37,111 bases of DNA from Candidatus Azobacteroides pseudotrichonymphae genomovar. CFP2 (GTDB taxonomy: Bacteria > Bacteroidota > Bacteroidia > Bacteroidales > Azobacteroidaceae): assembly GCF_000010645.1 (NCBI RefSeq), contig NC_011561.1, forward strand, positions 1 through 37,111. The letters are read 5' to 3'. The notes below the pieces were generated by a model. The model had not been told where the DNA came from. It was given only the letters and a program-made list of their open reading frames with translations, and did no database searches. Each line of letters begins with the position of its first letter. The first letter of the stretch is position 1. The position numbers were made by a program, and so were the translations under genes. This document shows positions 16,064-23,964 of the stretch, one piece after another.

Positions 16064-18391
16064 TTATGGATGCTTTGAAAGGTTAGCTGTTATACAATTG
16101 AAGGTCTCTACTTTTTTGTTGTAGATATCCCACTTTGGAATATCTTCTTCATCCTTAAAAGCCTTCCATTCACCTATCACTTTATTATATTCAGTCCAAT
16201 CAACTAGATTTCCGATTCCTTGTGTTTCGCGGACTGCGTTTTTCCTGTGATTAAGGTCATCCTTTCTGCTAGAAATATTATCATTTTTCTCATTCAGACT
16301 ATTTATCCTGTTGTAGATGTTCTTTATTTCTTTATTATATTTTTTAATCTCACGCCTATCAATTTTCTCCATTGCTCTATTTATGTCCTTTATCAAAGGA
16401 TCCATTTCTGAAAGTAGATTCTTTTTATCAGAGAGTAGGATTTTACATCCATCTGAGATGTCTGCTACTTCATTCTGAAGTTTGCGTACAGCAGTGAAGT
16501 CCTTTACTTTGCTTTTCAACGCATATAATTTCTCATTATAGATCTTCCACTTTGGATTATCTTCTTCATCCATAAGAGCATTCCATTCATCTATCACTTT
16601 ATTATATTCAGTCCAGTCAACTAGATTTCCCACTCCTGGTGTTTTACTTACTGAGTCTTCTCTGCTATCAAGTTCATTATACCTGTGCTTGATATCATCA
16701 TTTTTATCTCTAACACTGCTTATCCTATTATTGACATCCTTTATTTCGTTGTTGTAGTTTATTATTTCACGTCTGTCGATCTTTCTAATGATTTTGTCTA
16801 TATCTCTTATCAGAATATCCATCTCTGAAAGTAGTTTCTTATCATCAGAAATTAAGGTTTTCCATCCATTTGTGATGTCTGCTACTTCATCATGGAGTTT
16901 ATGTACAGTTGGGAAGTCCTTTGTTTTGCTTTTCAATGTATCTATCTTATTCCAGAGTGTCTTCAATTTCTTCGAATCATACTCTTTGTTAACACAAAGA
17001 GTGAGAACCCAATATTCATTATAAACCTTTTTACATTCTTCCCAGTTAATAAGCCACACCAGTGGATCTGTCTCTGGTGTTTCCTCTCCTGAGAAGATCG
17101 TAATTCTTTCATCATCTCCTTCTTCTGATTGGGCATTATTTTCAGTTCGTTTTAAAAGAGGATCTCTTCTTATTTCGTATAGTATATTGTCAATTTTAGT
17201 TTTTCTGTTATCAATGTCATCACTTTTGTCGGAAAAAATACCTATCCTACTATTAATATCTTTTATTTCGTTATTACAGTCAGTTATCTCATGCTTATCA
17301 ATCTTCACAATAGCTTCATCTATGTCGTTTATCAATGCATCTGTCTCAGGCATTAACTTCTTTATATCAGATAGTACGGTTTTCCATTCCTCTGTGATTT
17401 TATCCACTTCATCTTGATATTTGCGAATACATGGGAATAATTTCACTTTGCTTACAAAGATTTTTGCTTTATCCTTGTAATTATTCCAATTCGTATCCCA
17501 TTCTTCATCAAAAGCGTTCCATTCGTCAACCCCTTTGTTATAATCAGTCCAGTCGATAAAGGATAGTACCTTTTTAGGATCTTCCCTTAGTTCTTCTTGT
17601 CTTCCTACAAGAGAATTATGCATGTCCTGAATCTTTTTACGTTTCCCGATAAAAGTATTTGTTCTGCTACCTATATCTCTTATCTCATCATTGCAGTCTG
17701 TTATCTGGCGATTGTTAATTTTCTGGATGACTTTGTCCATATCGTTTGTCAGACCATTCATCTCTTCCATGAGTTCATTAGCTTCTTGCAGTAAAGTTTC
17801 CCATTCCTTTGCGAGGTCTACTGCTTCTTTTTGAATTTTACGCACAGATGGAAGGGTCTTCACTTTGTTTTCAAAGGAAACTCTCTTATCCCCGTAGATC
17901 AATGATTTTTTATTTAATTCTTCATTAAAAACGTTCCATTCGTGAATCGCTTTGTAAAGTTTATCCATATAAACTAGATCTTGCAGTCCTGAGTTTTCAT
18001 GCAGTTGGTAATCAATAACGGCTTTTCTTTTACTGAAATCATCAATTTTACTATCAGAATCAAGAACTTTGTCGCGAACAGTATTTATTCTTTTCGCTAT
18101 ATTTCTTATTTCGTCATTGCAATCTTTAATCTGGTGATTTTTAAATTTTAGAAGAACTTTGTCTATGTCGTTTGTTAAAGCGTTTATCTCAAATAGCAAT
18201 TTTTTACGATCTGATAGCAAGTATTCTATTCCCTGTGTGATGTCAGAGACTTCCTTTCTAGTCTTATAAAGTGTAGTGGTGAAATCTTCATTTGACTGAG
18301 CGATGGCACTGTTGTTTGCTTTTGGGAAGAATGCTAAAAAAGTTAGAACAGAGATTAGAACAGAGAAGAGTAATAGAATTCTATATTTCAT
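16064..18391 (-). CDS. large exported protein built of five coiled-coil modules
   Basis: 775 residues. The N-terminus is a long signal peptide (residues 1-25, ending F-F-P-K-A). Five modules start near residues 47, 189, 328, 502 and 641. Each is ~135-142 residues, except the third (~174), which carries an acidic insertion near 420-445. Each module has L-x-x-D-I/M-D-x-x-I-x-K-I-D-x-x-E-I, then N-x-E-I-x-x-I-x-x-R-I, and later W-T-E-Y-N-K-x-I-x-E-W-x-A. Modules 4 and 5 are also alike in DNA, so duplication is recent. Mostly helical and highly charged. No known domain recognised. A filament, spacer or surface-binding role is inference. Confidence 0.75.
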   Translation of the reverse strand: MKYRILLLFSVLISVLTFLAFFPKANNSAIAQSNEDFTTTLYKTRKEVSDITQGIEYLLSDRKKLLFEINALTNDIDKVLLKFKNHQIKDCNDEIRNIAKRINTVRDKVLDSDSKIDDFSKRKAVIDYQLHENSGLQDLVYMDKLYKAIHEWNVFNEELNKKSLIYGDKRVSFENKVKTLPSVRKIQKEAVDLAKEWETLLQEANELMEEMNGLTNDMDKVIQKINNRQITDCNDEIRDIGSRTNTFIGKRKKIQDMHNSLVGRQEELREDPKKVLSFIDWTDYNKGVDEWNAFDEEWDTNWNNYKDKAKIFVSKVKLFPCIRKYQDEVDKITEEWKTVLSDIKKLMPETDALINDIDEAIVKIDKHEITDCNNEIKDINSRIGIFSDKSDDIDNRKTKIDNILYEIRRDPLLKRTENNAQSEEGDDERITIFSGEETPETDPLVWLINWEECKKVYNEYWVLTLCVNKEYDSKKLKTLWNKIDTLKSKTKDFPTVHKLHDEVADITNGWKTLISDDKKLLSEMDILIRDIDKIIRKIDRREIINYNNEIKDVNNRISSVRDKNDDIKHRYNELDSREDSVSKTPGVGNLVDWTEYNKVIDEWNALMDEEDNPKWKIYNEKLYALKSKVKDFTAVRKLQNEVADISDGCKILLSDKKNLLSEMDPLIKDINRAMEKIDRREIKKYNKEIKNIYNRINSLNEKNDNISSRKDDLNHRKNAVRETQGIGNLVDWTEYNKVIGEWKAFKDEEDIPKWDIYNKKVETFNCITANLSKHP

Positions 18392-18438
18392 ATAATGCTT
18401 TTATTTTTGCAAACAGATATATAATATTTAAGATTTTC

Positions 18439-18795
18439 ATGGAACTAAATACCTCAAGTTTACGTGGATTCCTAATAGGTATTTTCAAGCTCACAGCACT
18501 AGCTATCCTGTGGATGTCTTTGTTTCGCATGTTTTATTCGATGGTGTATGGCATTGCTGGTTTGATAGACAGCAGCTATCATTGTGGAATATATGAATGT
18601 TGGAATAGAGAATCGTACTTCAGCTTCTCCTGTGGAGTCCTTTCAGCTCTCCGTCATAATACCGGAGCAATAGTTGTTTCTACATTACTGGCTTCACTGA
18701 AGCTTTATGGATGGATTTACTGTTGGGATAAACGGTGTGTCATTTGTCAGTGGTTGAAAGGAAAGTTAAAGAAAAATGATACTACTGAACAGTAG
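18439..18795 (+). CDS. two-helix small membrane protein, paralog of 14240-14590
   Basis: 118 residues from the ATG at 18439. The frame is open from 18292, but that part lies inside the divergent gene. Helices lie at ~12-35 and ~74-92. Between them are C-G-I-Y-E-C-W and a Ser/Phe-rich stretch. After them comes C-W-D-K-R-C-V-I-C-Q-W and a Lys-rich end. A TATTTTTG box at 18402-18409 matches the Bacteroidota -7 element, but no good -33 is seen. It is transcribed divergently from the five-module gene with only 47 bases between starts, so the two may share regulation. Confidence 0.65.
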   Translation: MELNTSSLRGFLIGIFKLTALAILWMSLFRMFYSMVYGIAGLIDSSYHCGIYECWNRESYFSFSCGVLSALRHNTGAIVVSTLLASLKLYGWIYCWDKRCVICQWLKGKLKKNDTTEQ

Positions 18796-18862
18796 GAGTT
18801 ATGGGATATTTATCTGATACTTTTGTTTCTTATAAGCATAGATAGCAATCCCACTTCCGGTC

Positions 18863-19075
18863 TTATTCCTCCTCCGTATACTTGTCTTTTTTTAGATAGC
18901 TACATTTCTCTTTGATTTCTTTCAGTGCTTCTGTTGTAAAATCGTGAAAGTTCCTTGTTTTTTCTTTCTTCTCACGGAAGCAACTAGCAAAGGCAATACG
19001 TACAAGTAGGATTGTACATAGGATTGCACAGAAACAACCAGCGAAGGTTACGGCAAAAATTTCTAATTGATTCAT
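18863..19075 (-). CDS. small single-helix membrane protein
   Basis: 70 residues. A hydrophobic, Cys-containing helix spans residues 6-30. A basic and then helical charged tail (T-E-A-L-K-E-I-K-E-K) follows. No cleavage site, so probably anchored with the tail in the cytoplasm. Last gene of the long minus-strand array. Family unknown. Confidence 0.55.
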   Translation of the reverse strand: MNQLEIFAVTFAGCFCAILCTILLVRIAFASCFREKKEKTRNFHDFTTEALKEIKEKCSYLKKDKYTEEE

Positions 19076-19111
19076 AATTTTAATAATTATTTATTATTGT
19101 TATAATTAGTC

Positions 19112-19216
19112 CTATTCACATTTGCTGTAGCCGCATTCCATGCAATGAATGCAGCCTTCTTGATAAATGACTCGATCACTTCCACATTCTGGACAGACAT
19201 CTTTTTCAATATTCAT
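19112..19216 (-). CDS. 34-residue zinc-ribbon microprotein
   Basis: The ATG at 19216 opens a 35-codon frame ending TAG at 19112-19114. The product has two Cys pairs: C-P-E-C-G-S-D-R-V and G-C-I-H-C-M-E-C-G-Y-S-K-C. This is the layout of the zinc ribbon at the C-terminus of B12-dependent ribonucleotide reductases and of similar free-standing ribbons (C-P-x-C-G ... E-G-C-x-x-C-x-x-C-G-x-S-x-C). Standing alone it is likely a metal-binding or redox microprotein. Its exact partner is unknown. Confidence 0.65.
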   Translation of the reverse strand: MNIEKDVCPECGSDRVIYQEGCIHCMECGYSKCE

Positions 19217-19270
19217 TCTGTATAGATATGATCTAAGTTGAGTGCTTGTATAATTTAGAAAGCGTGAGCC

Positions 19271-19656
19271 TTACTTTTTCCTATATATCTTCTCATTCAT
19301 CAGTCTGAATTGTTCTGATCTGAGTTTGTTCACCGGATCAGCTTTGACAACATTCCTTTTGGTTACAATTGCCTTGTGTAGGGATTTCTCGTTTCCCTTT
19401 ATAGCACTTTTGTATTTTGTGTAGAAATGAGCTTTCGCATAGTAATGTGTACCCATAAAGGAAGCAGGACTGTTACCAGAAGGGTTAGATGTACGCTCCG
19501 CAATAGTAAGAGATAGAAAGTTCCCAAACCTACTCATTTCCCTCTAATAGTTTCTGCTTTATCTCTTCAATACATTGCAAGAAAACTTTCTTGACCACTT
19601 TTTTTCGTCTCTCCGGTACTTTTCGATACGCTAGAAACTATATCGCCGGTGCTGAT
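19271..19656 (-). pseudogene. HU-like DNA-binding protein, decayed copy
   Basis: Three successive frames match the intact HU-like gene at 32576-32998. The first reads S-T-G-D-I-V-S-S-V-S-K-S-T-G-E-T. Dropping one A from the A7 tract at 19599-19605 then gives KKVVKKVFLQCIEEIKQKLLEG in pieces that match K/R-R-V-V-K-E-V-F-Q-Q-C-I-E-E-M-K. A second indel near 19535-19545 moves to F-L-S-L-T-I-A-E-R-T-S-N-P-S-G and the rest of the protein (an 88-codon frame ending at 19271). No start codon is clear, because the homologous Met is ATC. Confidence 0.7.
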
Positions 19657-19663
19657 TCTTGTG

Positions 19664-19921
19664 TTACTTTGCTGCTTTTGCATAATGAACTGTTGCGATG
19701 CTACAGATAATAGTTAGTATACCTAGTCCCCATAGACTCCAATTCAGTCTTATGGTATCTTTGACAGATTCGATATCATCGTGTATACTGCTTAGTTCTT
19801 TATAGACCAAAGCCAGAGTAGCTTGAGAATCATGTGAATTATCAGTGGAGGCTGAAATAACGGATGGGAAAGTTGCTTCCATGCCCAGAATGAGTGATAG
19901 CAACAGAAAGATTTTTTTCAT
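19664..19921 (-). CDS. small exported and membrane-anchored protein
   Basis: 85 residues. Signal peptide at 1-24 (M-K-K-I-F-L-L-L-S-L-I-L ... V-I-S-A), then a helical stretch (L-V-Y-K-E-L-S-S-I-H-D-D-I-E), then a second hydrophobic helix at ~62-79 ending in a short basic tail. Predicted inner-membrane protein with a periplasmic helix. Its end abuts the HU pseudogene. Family unknown. Confidence 0.6.
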   Translation of the reverse strand: MKKIFLLLSLILGMEATFPSVISASTDNSHDSQATLALVYKELSSIHDDIESVKDTIRLNWSLWGLGILTIICSIATVHYAKAAK

Positions 19922-19962
19922 TTATACTTAAGATTTAATTATAGTGGAATAGCTATTTATCT

Positions 19963-20010
19963 AAAAAAAACAGGAAAGCCAGACCAGAAAAGAGTTTACT
20001 GACTTTCCTG
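19963..20010 (-). terminator. intrinsic terminator (minus strand)
   Basis: On the minus strand CAGGAAAGTCAG (20010-19999) pairs with CTGGCTTTCCTG (19982-19971) with one mismatch, followed by eight T. It separates the 20155-20601 gene from those further downstream. Confidence 0.7.
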
Positions 20011-20154
20011 CGAACGAAACGGAAAGATAAAACATTATCTGATTGAAAATGTTTACCTGAAGATAATAAAATATTTTATTACTTCTTACGTAGTTAGCAA
20101 CCACAATGTACGGGTCCGTATGCTTTTTAAAGCCTTAGTTCCATTTCTTCTTAT

Positions 20155-20601
20155 TCAGTCATTTTTATGTTTTTTCTTGTATTCTACTACTTCTTTGGCT
20201 ATATCCTTCATCTGTTTCTTCGTCAGTAGAATTCGCACTAGATCTTTCCCATCGTAAGGATGTGGTTTAGTGAAGGGTGTTCCATCATTATTAACTCGAA
20301 CGCATGCATTCACAGTCTCATTTTGAGATTCTTCAAAGGAATGGTCGATAAACTCAGATTTCCCTTTGCAATACATCTTCCAGAAGTGATGGTCATATTT
20401 GTTGTTATATGCTCTGACGAAATAGTACTGACCATATTGTACATCCTTAAGTTTCATTTTTACTACGTCGTATGCATAGTATGGACACGCCGGATGGATC
20501 TCTCCGAGATGTGACTTTTTTTTAGGATCTTTACTTGCAGCAAAAACTTGTAGAATACAGAATGAAAATAATAATAGTGTTATTGATTTCTTATGTATCA
20601 T
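20155..20601 (-). CDS. exported protein of unknown function, 148 residues
   Basis: Signal peptide MIHKKSITLLLFSFCILQVFA with likely cleavage after F-A at residue 21. The mature part is Tyr/His/Lys-rich, with a central G-Q-Y-Y-F-V-R-A-Y and a Lys-rich helical C-terminus (K-K-Q-M-K-D-I-A-K-E-V-V-E-Y-K). The G-Q-x-Y-F segment is also seen near the start of the mature 2069-3214 protein (G-Q-H-Y-F-L-V), a weak hint of relation. It follows the amidase-like gene by 21 bases, so they probably share an operon. Confidence 0.65.
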   Translation of the reverse strand: MIHKKSITLLLFSFCILQVFAASKDPKKKSHLGEIHPACPYYAYDVVKMKLKDVQYGQYYFVRAYNNKYDHHFWKMYCKGKSEFIDHSFEESQNETVNACVRVNNDGTPFTKPHPYDGKDLVRILLTKKQMKDIAKEVVEYKKKHKND

Positions 20602-20622
20602 AAGAACTAATAAGGCTTACTC

Positions 20623-21237
20623 TTATTTTCTAATAAAATCAACTATTGCTTCCGATAATATTTTAGCAAATTCAAGCTGTTTTGTCTCAAGAAGAGTTGC
20701 AGCAACTGGATTAGTGATATATTCAATCCCTACCATTATTGCTGGAGAATTAATATTGCGTATTACATATAGATCTTTAAAATTTACTCCCCTGTTTGGT
20801 ATCCCCATATCAGCAACCTGTTTGCCTATCTTTTCCATCATTGTATTAATGGTTTGACAAAATGGTGAACCTTTTTCCTTAGGATGCATAGTTATTTCTA
20901 TTCCTCTAGTTGTAGTTGCTTTAGATACAACTGCATTACATTGAATGGAAATAAAAAGGTCTGGCTTAAGAGAATTAGAAAAATCAACTCTATCATCAAG
21001 AGAAACATAAGTATCTTCACTTCTTGTCAATGCTGACGTTATATTTTCCTTCTTTAATTCCTGTTGTAGCAATAGAGCTACTTGTAGATTTACATCTTTT
21101 TCCTTCAATTGATTGTGTAAAGCTCCAGGATCTTTCCCTCCATGACACGGATTTATTACCACATTTACTTGTTCTGCTATTCCTCTAACTCCGAATAGTA
21201 TAGAGAACATGACAAGCATGATTTTAATTTTATTCAT
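20623..21237 (-). CDS. N-acetylmuramoyl-L-alanine amidase (Amidase_3) homolog lacking key residues
   Basis: 204 residues from the ATG at 21237, which begins a signal peptide (M-N-K-I-K-I-M-L-V-M-F). Amidase_3 features: V-V-I-N-P-C-H-G-G-K-D-P-G-A (His32), L-K-E-K-D-V-N-L (Glu46), D-D-R-V, and a C-terminal I-T-N-P. Active family members also need a zinc His in S-I-H-x-N and a catalytic Glu in V-E-x-G-F. Here these are S-I-Q-C-N-A (Gln99) and V-G-I-E-Y-I-T-N (Gly170). It may bind but not cut peptidoglycan. The start at 21276 would lack a proper leader. A 52-residue gene ends five bases upstream. Confidence 0.8.
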   Translation of the reverse strand: MNKIKIMLVMFSILFGVRGIAEQVNVVINPCHGGKDPGALHNQLKEKDVNLQVALLLQQELKKENITSALTRSEDTYVSLDDRVDFSNSLKPDLFISIQCNAVVSKATTTRGIEITMHPKEKGSPFCQTINTMMEKIGKQVADMGIPNRGVNFKDLYVIRNINSPAIMVGIEYITNPVAATLLETKQLEFAKILSEAIVDFIRK

Positions 21238-21242
21238 ATCAA

Positions 21243-21401
21243 TTAAGTTTTTTTTGTTATAAAATCGATTAGACACTCGTTTACTCTAAAATTAGCACAC
21301 AGCCTACATCTTTCATTATGGATATGCTTGCCTTTCTGCACTCCCTCTGTGATATTCCATATATGTTGTTCGTTAGGTGCTAGTCTACTTTTATCTACCA
21401 T
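21243..21401 (-). CDS. small hypothetical protein upstream of the amidase homolog
   Basis: ATG at 21401, TAA at 21243-21245, 52 residues. Polar and basic, with C-R-L-C-A-N-F-R-V-N-E-C (three Cys) that could bind metal. No signal peptide. The amidase ATG follows after five bases, so translation may be coupled. Family unknown. Confidence 0.45.
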   Translation of the reverse strand: MVDKSRLAPNEQHIWNITEGVQKGKHIHNERCRLCANFRVNECLIDFITKKT

Positions 21402-21407
21402 AAAATA

Positions 21408-21708
21408 TTATCTAAAGATAGGGCAATCGGCAAACTGGAGATCTCTCCCTGCTGACACTACATACTTTGTTTTTCCCCTATCATGTGTGCATGTGGCATC
21501 ATCAGCTCCTTTAAATGTATTCGTATTCTGTTGGATCCATAGATAGGTAGTACGGAACACCATACATTAAAGTTCCATAATGATGAGTGGCCATCATCTC
21601 TGACTTTACAGAGCTTTTATAACTCATTGCTGCAGACATCTCAAATGTTCCATAGGAGCCTCATATTACAAATAATATGATTACGGCATCCAACAATCTC
21701 TTTTTAGT
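21408..21708 (-). pseudogene. exported protein gene with lost start, stop and frameshift
   Basis: Reading from 21708, the frame gives K-K-R-L-L-D-A-V-I-I-L-F-V-I, an in-frame TGA, then G-S-Y-G-T-F-E-M-S-A-A-M and a Tyr/Met/His-rich body. After about D-P-T-E-Y-E-Y the frame ends, and a neighbouring frame continues T-F-K-G-A-D-D-A-T-C-T-H-D-R-G through to TAA at 21408. The pattern is a signal peptide followed by a ~90-residue secreted body. No ATG precedes the leader. Confidence 0.5.
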
Positions 21709-21709
21709 T

Positions 21710-22060
21710 TTAGCCTGTATATACTAATTCCCATACAAAATCAGAATCTCTTATCCCATCACGATCTCTAACTCCCTTTTTATACCAATTCTCATAGGTA
21801 TCGTCGTCTATGTTGGAATCAATTCTATATGACTCGTATATTGTTAAATCTCCATACGGAACATAAACCAATACAAAATCAGTCCTTGACTGATGACTGC
21901 CTGTATTTGGATATGGGTTTATTGGATCTGAAGAAGCTTGACGTTTCTTACGCCATAGATCGTCATGTTGTGATGTACTTGTAGGCCATACCATCACACG
22001 TCCACTGCATACAGTAACTCAAACTGTTGCGAAGAATACTATTGTCAATAATTTTTTCAT
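21710..22060 (-). pseudogene. exported protein gene with TGA in the signal peptide
   Basis: ATG at 22060 opens M-K-K-L-L-T-I-V-F-F-A-T-V, then TGA at codon 14 (22019-22021), then V-T-V-C-S-G-R and 95 further open codons. The complete frame would encode 116 residues. The body is Asp/Tyr/Arg-rich (D-L-T-I-Y-E-S-Y-R-I-D). The only lesion seen is the one stop. The leader matches that of the next gene upstream. Confidence 0.6.
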
Positions 22061-22104
22061 AGTACTTATTTTATTTGTTTATTCATTTATATGGAAAGGA
22101 ATAA

Positions 22105-22497
22105 TCATCTTATCCTTCCACATCTTGCCTTGATCTTGGTAATGATCTTGGTAATGTAAAGATTAATTTCCTTTTTCTCATCATCTAGAATGAGTTATAT
22201 CACCATGTTGCCATAAGACCATGAGTTGATTGCATTTACTAATGACCTGTACTCTTTTACACAATCTTCATAGTTAGATGCACTCCAGAAAAATGTATCA
22301 CATATCCTGTATCTGTCAACAAACAAAGTATTGTCCAACTTCATTGCACACAATCCAAACCCGAGCTCACTGTCCCATTTGTACTCAACTGGATCATCAT
22401 CAAACTTAAACCAGAACTTCTATCCGTTAAGTGGCATTCCAGAGCATACCACAAAGTAGAATGCTGCGAAAAATATAAATGTTAGTAGTTTCTTCAT
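22105..22497 (-). pseudogene. exported protein gene with two in-frame stops
   Basis: ATG at 22497 opens M-K-K-L-L-T-F-I-F-F-A-A-F-Y-F-V-V-C-S-G. TAG interrupts at codon 26 (22420-22422). The frame then stays open for 74 codons (K-F-W-F-K-F-D-D-D-P, and D-S-E-L-G-F-G-L-C-A-M), meets TAA at 22195-22197, and continues in frame with L-I-L-D-D-E-K-K-E-I-N-L-Y to TGA at 22105. A 12-bp tandem duplication (GATCTTGGTAAT twice) lies near the end. The intact form would be ~130 residues. Confidence 0.6.
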
Positions 22498-22503
22498 TGT
22501 CGT

Positions 22504-22953
22504 TTAGTCTATCGTTACATCTCTTACATACTCTTGTGGGATTATCCAAAAAAAGTGTCCCCAATTGCGTGGGAAAGAATACTTGCCGTATCAAAGCGAA
22601 ACCACGAAGTAAAAGGAACCCACATTCGTTAAGAAACGCATTAAGCTTATTGTACACAGCTTTTTGTACACAGCTTTGCCTTTGACATCTCCTTCTGACT
22701 CTTTCTAGCCAACCCAAGCTAATTGTATTACCACGTTTGGACCATCAAGCCATGCATCGTACGTTACGTCAAAAACGTCTGACTTTTCATAGAATTCTCT
22801 GTCTGTCTTCTCCATCTTGATCCATATCTCGTTGTTCCAAACACAAGATATCTCAACCGTTGTAGCTAGTGCTGGATGACGCATATGGATTACCGTTCCA
22901 CCAGCTCCAAGCGGAGCTAGCAAGAATAGAAATATGGCACATGTCTTTTTCAT
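22504..22953 (-). pseudogene. decayed paralog of the 24743-25198 exported protein
   Basis: ATG at 22953 begins a signal peptide (M-K-K-T-C-A-I-F-L-F-L-L). The body parallels the 24743-25198 protein: P-A-L-x-T-T-x-x-I, W-N-N-E-I-W-I-K-M, R-E-F-Y-x-K-S, then L-D-G-P-N-V-V-I-Q-L. Lesions are TAG after L-A-W-V-G, a 14-bp tandem duplication (GCTGTGTACAA-type) that shifts the frame just before A-V-Y-N-K-L-N-A-F-L-N-E-C-G, and a later shift before N-W-G-H-F-F-W-I-I-P-Q-E-Y-V. The homologous end is TAA at 22504. Confidence 0.65.
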
Positions 22954-22962
22954 ACTTCGCTG

Positions 22963-23398
22963 TTATCCATAGTAGTTTACGTTTACAGACTGAACATCTT
23001 TTGCGTCAAAATAGACAGCTTGTTCCCATACACCACATAAAAAAATAGGATATAAATAATATACTTTCCATACGCTATCTCTATATCCTCTTGAGCGAAA
23101 GGTTTTGTTGTATATCTAACAAGGCTCTATATTGTGCTTCAGCTTTATCGCTCCACATAGTATTGTCGCCAATCATCCATTCTCTTTCCGCTAATGGCGG
23201 AAAATGCTTAAGACCTGCACATTGTTGTTCGTATGGACACTTTGCAAGAGAGAAGAAAGTGGCTGTAACTCTTGTATCAACGTCATAAAGGTATGTAAAG
23301 GTGTCACCACCATTCTTGAACTGTATAGTTATAAGTGTATTCCCGTATGATAAGACAGCGGACACGATAAATAGCAGTGTTTAGTATCGCCTTTTCAT
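22963..23398 (-). pseudogene. exported protein gene with early stop and late frameshift
   Basis: ATG at 23398 overlaps the previous stop (ATGA), a sign of coupled translation. Codons are M-K-R-R-Y, TAA (23381-23383), T-L-L-F-I-V-S-A-V-L-S-Y-G, then about 83 open codons with I-Q-F-K-N-G-G-D-T-F-T. After L-S-L-K-R-I a stop is reached, and another frame carries V-W-K-V-Y-Y-L-Y-P-I-F through V-Y-F-D-A-K-D-V-Q-S-V to TAA at 22963. At least two lesions. Confidence 0.55.
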
Positions 23399-23868
23399 AG
23401 TCTGCGTGGTGTTATTATTAAACGTCTTCCTTCTAGTCTTATCTCAACATATTCTCCCCACCAGTTCTCTAACCTAGTTATATTAGCAGGGTCAAGCCAC
23501 AGATCATTCCATCCGTTAACACTGCCTTCATGGCAATCCCACTCAATTATGGATTGAGTGGATTTAGCATTTATTTTATTTACGAGTTCCTGATAAGTCT
23601 CTTTTGTAGCTCTAAACCCAGAAATAGACCCGTTCCAGTCATGAATACATAGTGCATGTACGACATTTCCTCGTGATTGTCCATTATGTTTGACAATGCC
23701 AAAAGTTGTATAGCCTGTATGCTCTGTTTCCTGACGTATTTTTGATCCGTCTCTGAATGTTATTTCAACCCATGTGCTACCTCCGTAGGCTAGGCAAAAC
23801 CCAAAGCCGTAGGCTAGGTAAAACCCAAAGCCTAGGAAGACGAAGATTAATATGAGGATATTGAGCAT
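23395..23868 (-). CDS. exported protein of unknown function, 157 residues
   Basis: Signal peptide with an internal duplication: G-F-G-F-Y-L-A-Y is followed by G-F-G-F-C-L-A-Y, from a 24-bp tandem repeat at about 23786-23837. The mature part is Trp/Gly-rich, with strand-like segments (W-V-E-I-T-F-R-D-G-S-K-I) and an E-I-R-L-E-G-R-R-L-I-I-T end. Family unknown. The stop overlaps the start of the next gene. This is one of the intact members of the array. Confidence 0.6.
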   Translation of the reverse strand: MLNILILIFVFLGFGFYLAYGFGFCLAYGGSTWVEITFRDGSKIRQETEHTGYTTFGIVKHNGQSRGNVVHALCIHDWNGSISGFRATKETYQELVNKINAKSTQSIIEWDCHEGSVNGWNDLWLDPANITRLENWWGEYVEIRLEGRRLIITPRRL

Positions 23869-23964
23869 TCTACGTATAAATTAAATTACCTGAATAAGTA
23901 GTTTAGGTTCTCAAAGTAGATATTGATAAACAATACAGAGAAAAACAGCAGTGATAATAGTTCT

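Noticed and set aside
21408..23398. Stop-codon reassignment or programmed readthrough as explanation of in-frame stops
   Set aside because: TAA, TAG and TGA are all involved, and the same codons end the intact genes nearby, so no single code change explains them.
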